A DNA stretch of 64,000 bases from positions 176,561 through 240,560 of the forward strand of contig JANWYG010000007.1 of NCBI GenBank assembly GCA_025057015.1. The letters run 5' to 3'. The DNA is from Blastocatellia bacterium (GTDB lineage: Bacteria > Acidobacteriota > Blastocatellia > Chloracidobacteriales > JADJPF01). The translations under genes were made by a program, and so were the position numbers. Shown here in pieces: positions 63,050 to 64,000 of the stretch (positions within the stretch are counted from its first letter, which is position 1; every line of letters begins with the position of its first letter). A model generated the notes under the pieces. It was not told the DNA's origin. It ran no database searches and saw nothing but the letters and a program-made list of their open reading frames with translations.

Positions 63050-64000
63050 ATGGATCCAAAGTCCATACTTGAATTCGCTAACGAAAGAGCTATCGAATTT
63101 GTATCCTTTAGGTTCACTGACTTGTTCGGTGCCTTCCACCAAATAAGCGTACCCCTTAAGGAGCTTGACCAAGACAAACTCGTTGAGGGCATAGGTTTCG
63201 ATGCATCAAGTCTGCGCAGCTGGGCAGCGATAAACGAATCCGACATGCTGCTCGTGCCAGATCTATCGCGCTACTTCATAGATCCTTTTGCCTCACGGCC
63301 AACGCTATGCTTGTTTTGCAACATTTTTGATCCCATTACTAAAGAGAGCTATTGGCTAGACCCTCGTGCCGTAGCCCAAAAGGCCGAAAACCTGCTCCGC
63401 TCGACTGGCATAGCGGACGCCATATACTTTGGCCCTGAAGCAGAATTTTTCGTCTTCGACCGCGTGAGCTTTCACTCGACTGCCCATAGCTCTAGCTACG
63501 AAGTAGATAGTAGCGAAGGCCCTTGGAACTCATTAGTATCCACCTTGGGCTACCATATAAGGCATAAAGAAGGCTATGTACCTTGTGCACCTCTAGACAC
63601 GCTCGTTGACTTCCGTCAGGAAGTGGCTTCTATGCTTGAAAGCGTCGGTATACCCGTAGAATGCCACCACCACGAAGTTGCAACAGCAGGACAATGTGAG
63701 ATAGATTTCAGATTCTCTACCCTCACCAAAACAGCAGATAACCTAATGATATTCAAATACATAGTCAAAAACACTGCTGTCAAATTCGGCAAAACCGCAA
63801 CCTTTATGCCAAAGCCAATTTATGGAGATAACGGAAGCGGTATGCACTGCCACCAGAGTCTGTGGAAAGGAGAAAAACCCCTGTTTGCAGGCGATGAATA
63901 CGCAGGCCTCTCAAAGACAGCACTTTACTACATCGGCGGGTTGCTCAAACACGCACCAGCAATAGCAGCATTCGCCGCACCTACGACAAATAGCTACAAA
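63050..64000 (+). CDS. glnA: Glutamine synthetase, type I, partial
   Basis: The ATG at 63050, with AAGGAG and AGGAG upstream, starts an open frame of 317 codons that runs off the window. FRFTDLFGAFHQISVPL, YFGPEAEFFVF (metal Glu), CEIDFRFSTL, FMPKPIYGDNGSGMHCHQSLW and FAAPTTNSYK are standard GSI motifs. It makes glutamine from glutamate, ammonia and ATP. About 150 residues of the C-terminus, including the adenylylation loop, are outside the window. Confidence 0.96.
   Translation, partial: MDPKSILEFANERAIEFVSFRFTDLFGAFHQISVPLKELDQDKLVEGIGFDASSLRSWAAINESDMLLVPDLSRYFIDPFASRPTLCLFCNIFDPITKESYWLDPRAVAQKAENLLRSTGIADAIYFGPEAEFFVFDRVSFHSTAHSSSYEVDSSEGPWNSLVSTLGYHIRHKEGYVPCAPLDTLVDFRQEVASMLESVGIPVECHHHEVATAGQCEIDFRFSTLTKTADNLMIFKYIVKNTAVKFGKTATFMPKPIYGDNGSGMHCHQSLWKGEKPLFAGDEYAGLSKTALYYIGGLLKHAPAIAAFAAPTTNSYK

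Overview
The window looks like chromosomal DNA of an acidobacterium, probably of the Blastocatellia/Chloracidobacterium side of Acidobacteriota. This rests on gene content, not on a marker gene: a TonB-dependent Oar-like receptor with an N-terminal carboxypeptidase-regulatory domain, an Acidobacteria-type VWFA protein, a long FG-GAP/UnbV protein with TPRs, several Ser/Thr kinases, an FHA-GAF-SpoIIE phosphatase, exported Ig-like/BACON proteins and a N-acyl-D-amino-acid deacylase. GC is moderate, and strong AGGAGG ribosome sites are common. No rRNA, tRNA, CRISPR, prophage or transposase was found.

Layout. 1-3.6 kb: edge of an asparagine-synthase-like gene with a membrane partner, then a PilZ-like/VWFA pair. 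3.6-9.6 kb: EamA transporter, argS, a ferredoxin, and feoAB behind a Fur-like box. 9.6-23.4 kb: a complex I operon (nuoA-H, J-N, minus strand) that has no nuoI, with a good sigma70 promoter overlapped by an inverted repeat. 23.5-33.5 kb: a membrane-fused Ser/Thr kinase, an Ig/BACON exported protein, two cysteine-rich exported proteins, two paralogous unknown proteins, a rhodanese, a TPR protein and a cyanophycinase-like protein divergent from an RpiR-type regulator. 34.4-39.4 kb: a compact five-gene fatty-acid modification operon (FAD oxidoreductase, DUF1365, cyclopropane synthase, desaturase, second CFA-type methyltransferase). 39.6-47.1 kb: an Ig-like exported protein, Sua5, a class II cyclic-nucleotide phosphodiesterase-like protein, small membrane proteins and an MFS pump coupled to a broken dienelactone-hydrolase gene that is cut by a CACAGAG-type repeat. 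47.1-55.6 kb: SpoIIE phosphatase, superoxide dismutase, pnp-rpsO with a structured leader, and the Oar receptor. 55.9-64 kb: an operon of deacylase, TPR/FG-GAP protein, NIPSNAP protein and kinase; then a small zinc-ribbon/membrane protein pair behind a textbook sigma54 promoter with tandem upstream inverted repeats; then the start of a glutamine synthetase gene.

The best candidates for something undescribed are the sigma54-controlled small-protein pair at 62.1-62.8 kb, the cysteine-rich exported pair at 27.6-28.5 kb, the paralogous unknown pair at 28.7-29.8 kb, and the lipid operon. The missing nuoI and the branched RNA leader in front of rpsO also deserve a look.
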